Assembly: GCA_009781045.1 (NCBI GenBank)
Contig: WQYW01000048.1
Location: forward strand, 1-32,362
Direction of reading: 5' to 3'
Origin: Alphaproteobacteria bacterium
GTDB lineage: Bacteria > Pseudomonadota > Alphaproteobacteria > Rhizobiales > Xanthobacteraceae
DNA length: 32,362 nt
Below, piece by piece: positions 32,281 through 32,362 of the stretch (within the stretch, counting starts at the first letter, position 1; each line of letters opens with the position of its first letter). The notes under the pieces are model-generated. The model did no database searches, was not told the origin of the DNA, and saw nothing but the letters and a program-made list of their open reading frames with translations. The position numbers and the translations under genes were made by a program.

Positions 32281-32362
32281 CGGCTACGGCTCCTCACCTT
32301 CCCGATGCGGGCCGGTATGGCTCTCGCCGCCCGGTCAGACCCGAGCTCTCGAAAGGTTCCGA

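Larger units (their letters stand above)
31981..32362 (-). mobile_element. Group II intron, internally deleted, 5' side beyond the window
   Basis: Reading leftward from the right edge there is an intron leader, the first 47 codons of an intron-encoded protein (32280-32137), then after a few dozen bases the 3' ribozyme end: domain V (32022-32055) and a domain VI-like hairpin GGGGGGCGGCCAGCAATGGC followed by CCTACC (about 32016-31985). In an intact element about 1.2-1.5 kb of reverse transcriptase and maturase would lie between these parts; here nearly all of it is missing. The exact 3' splice junction is uncertain, between about 31972 and 31985. Confidence 0.72.

Overview
The window looks like a GC-rich chromosomal segment of an alphaproteobacterium, most likely Hyphomicrobiales and Bradyrhizobium/Rhodopseudomonas-like. 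The basis is a gcrA cell-cycle gene with GANTC sites in front of it, an argD-argF-hslO operon, a trpS-nfu-tsaB-rimI-fur block, and high-GC codon use throughout. No rRNA or tRNA gene was seen. The placement is inference from gene content, not a database search.

Left part (1-7500). A leftward operon holds two paralogous ketopantoate-reductase-like dehydrogenases and a creatinase/prolidase-fold (M24) protein whose metal ligands are partly replaced. To its right lies a decaying patch: a frameshifted ISAzo13-type transposase remnant, a periplasmic 'GFWE' protein, and an EexN-like small exported protein preceded by a decayed duplicate of itself fused into the 3' end of the previous ORF. Then comes an orphan IS607-type MerR/serine-recombinase gene. 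Behind it is about 1.1 kb of non-coding DNA carrying two arrays of short GGGA(t/a)AAA-type units spaced at roughly 11-12 bp, i.e. in helical phase. This is the most unusual structure in the window.

Centre (7500-20250). This part is conserved housekeeping: hslO, argF and argD leftward (argF and argD overlap by ATGA), divergent from gcrA. Next is a leftward envelope cluster (OmpA/BON protein, small membrane protein, MprF-type flippase-domain protein) and a leftward adenosine kinase. Then rightward trpS, an Nfu-type Fe-S carrier, tsaB and rimI (ATGA overlap), and a Fur-family regulator.

Right part (20250-32362). This part is accessory: an orphan ribbon-helix-helix (antitoxin-like) gene with a palindromic operator candidate; a two-subunit molybdenum hydroxylase (IorA/IorB type, Tat-exported) with a terminator that overlaps the iorB stop codon; a large Sel1-repeat exported protein; a TonB-dependent receptor with a clear promoter; a small membrane protein; and an unrecognised 338-aa protein. 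The right edge is a graveyard: a phaZ (PHA depolymerase) fragment, the C-terminal end of an unknown gene, and an internally deleted group II intron that still has a recognisable domain V.

Several start codons were moved from the longest reading frame to an internal start supported by a Shine-Dalgarno sequence; each case is explained in its entry.
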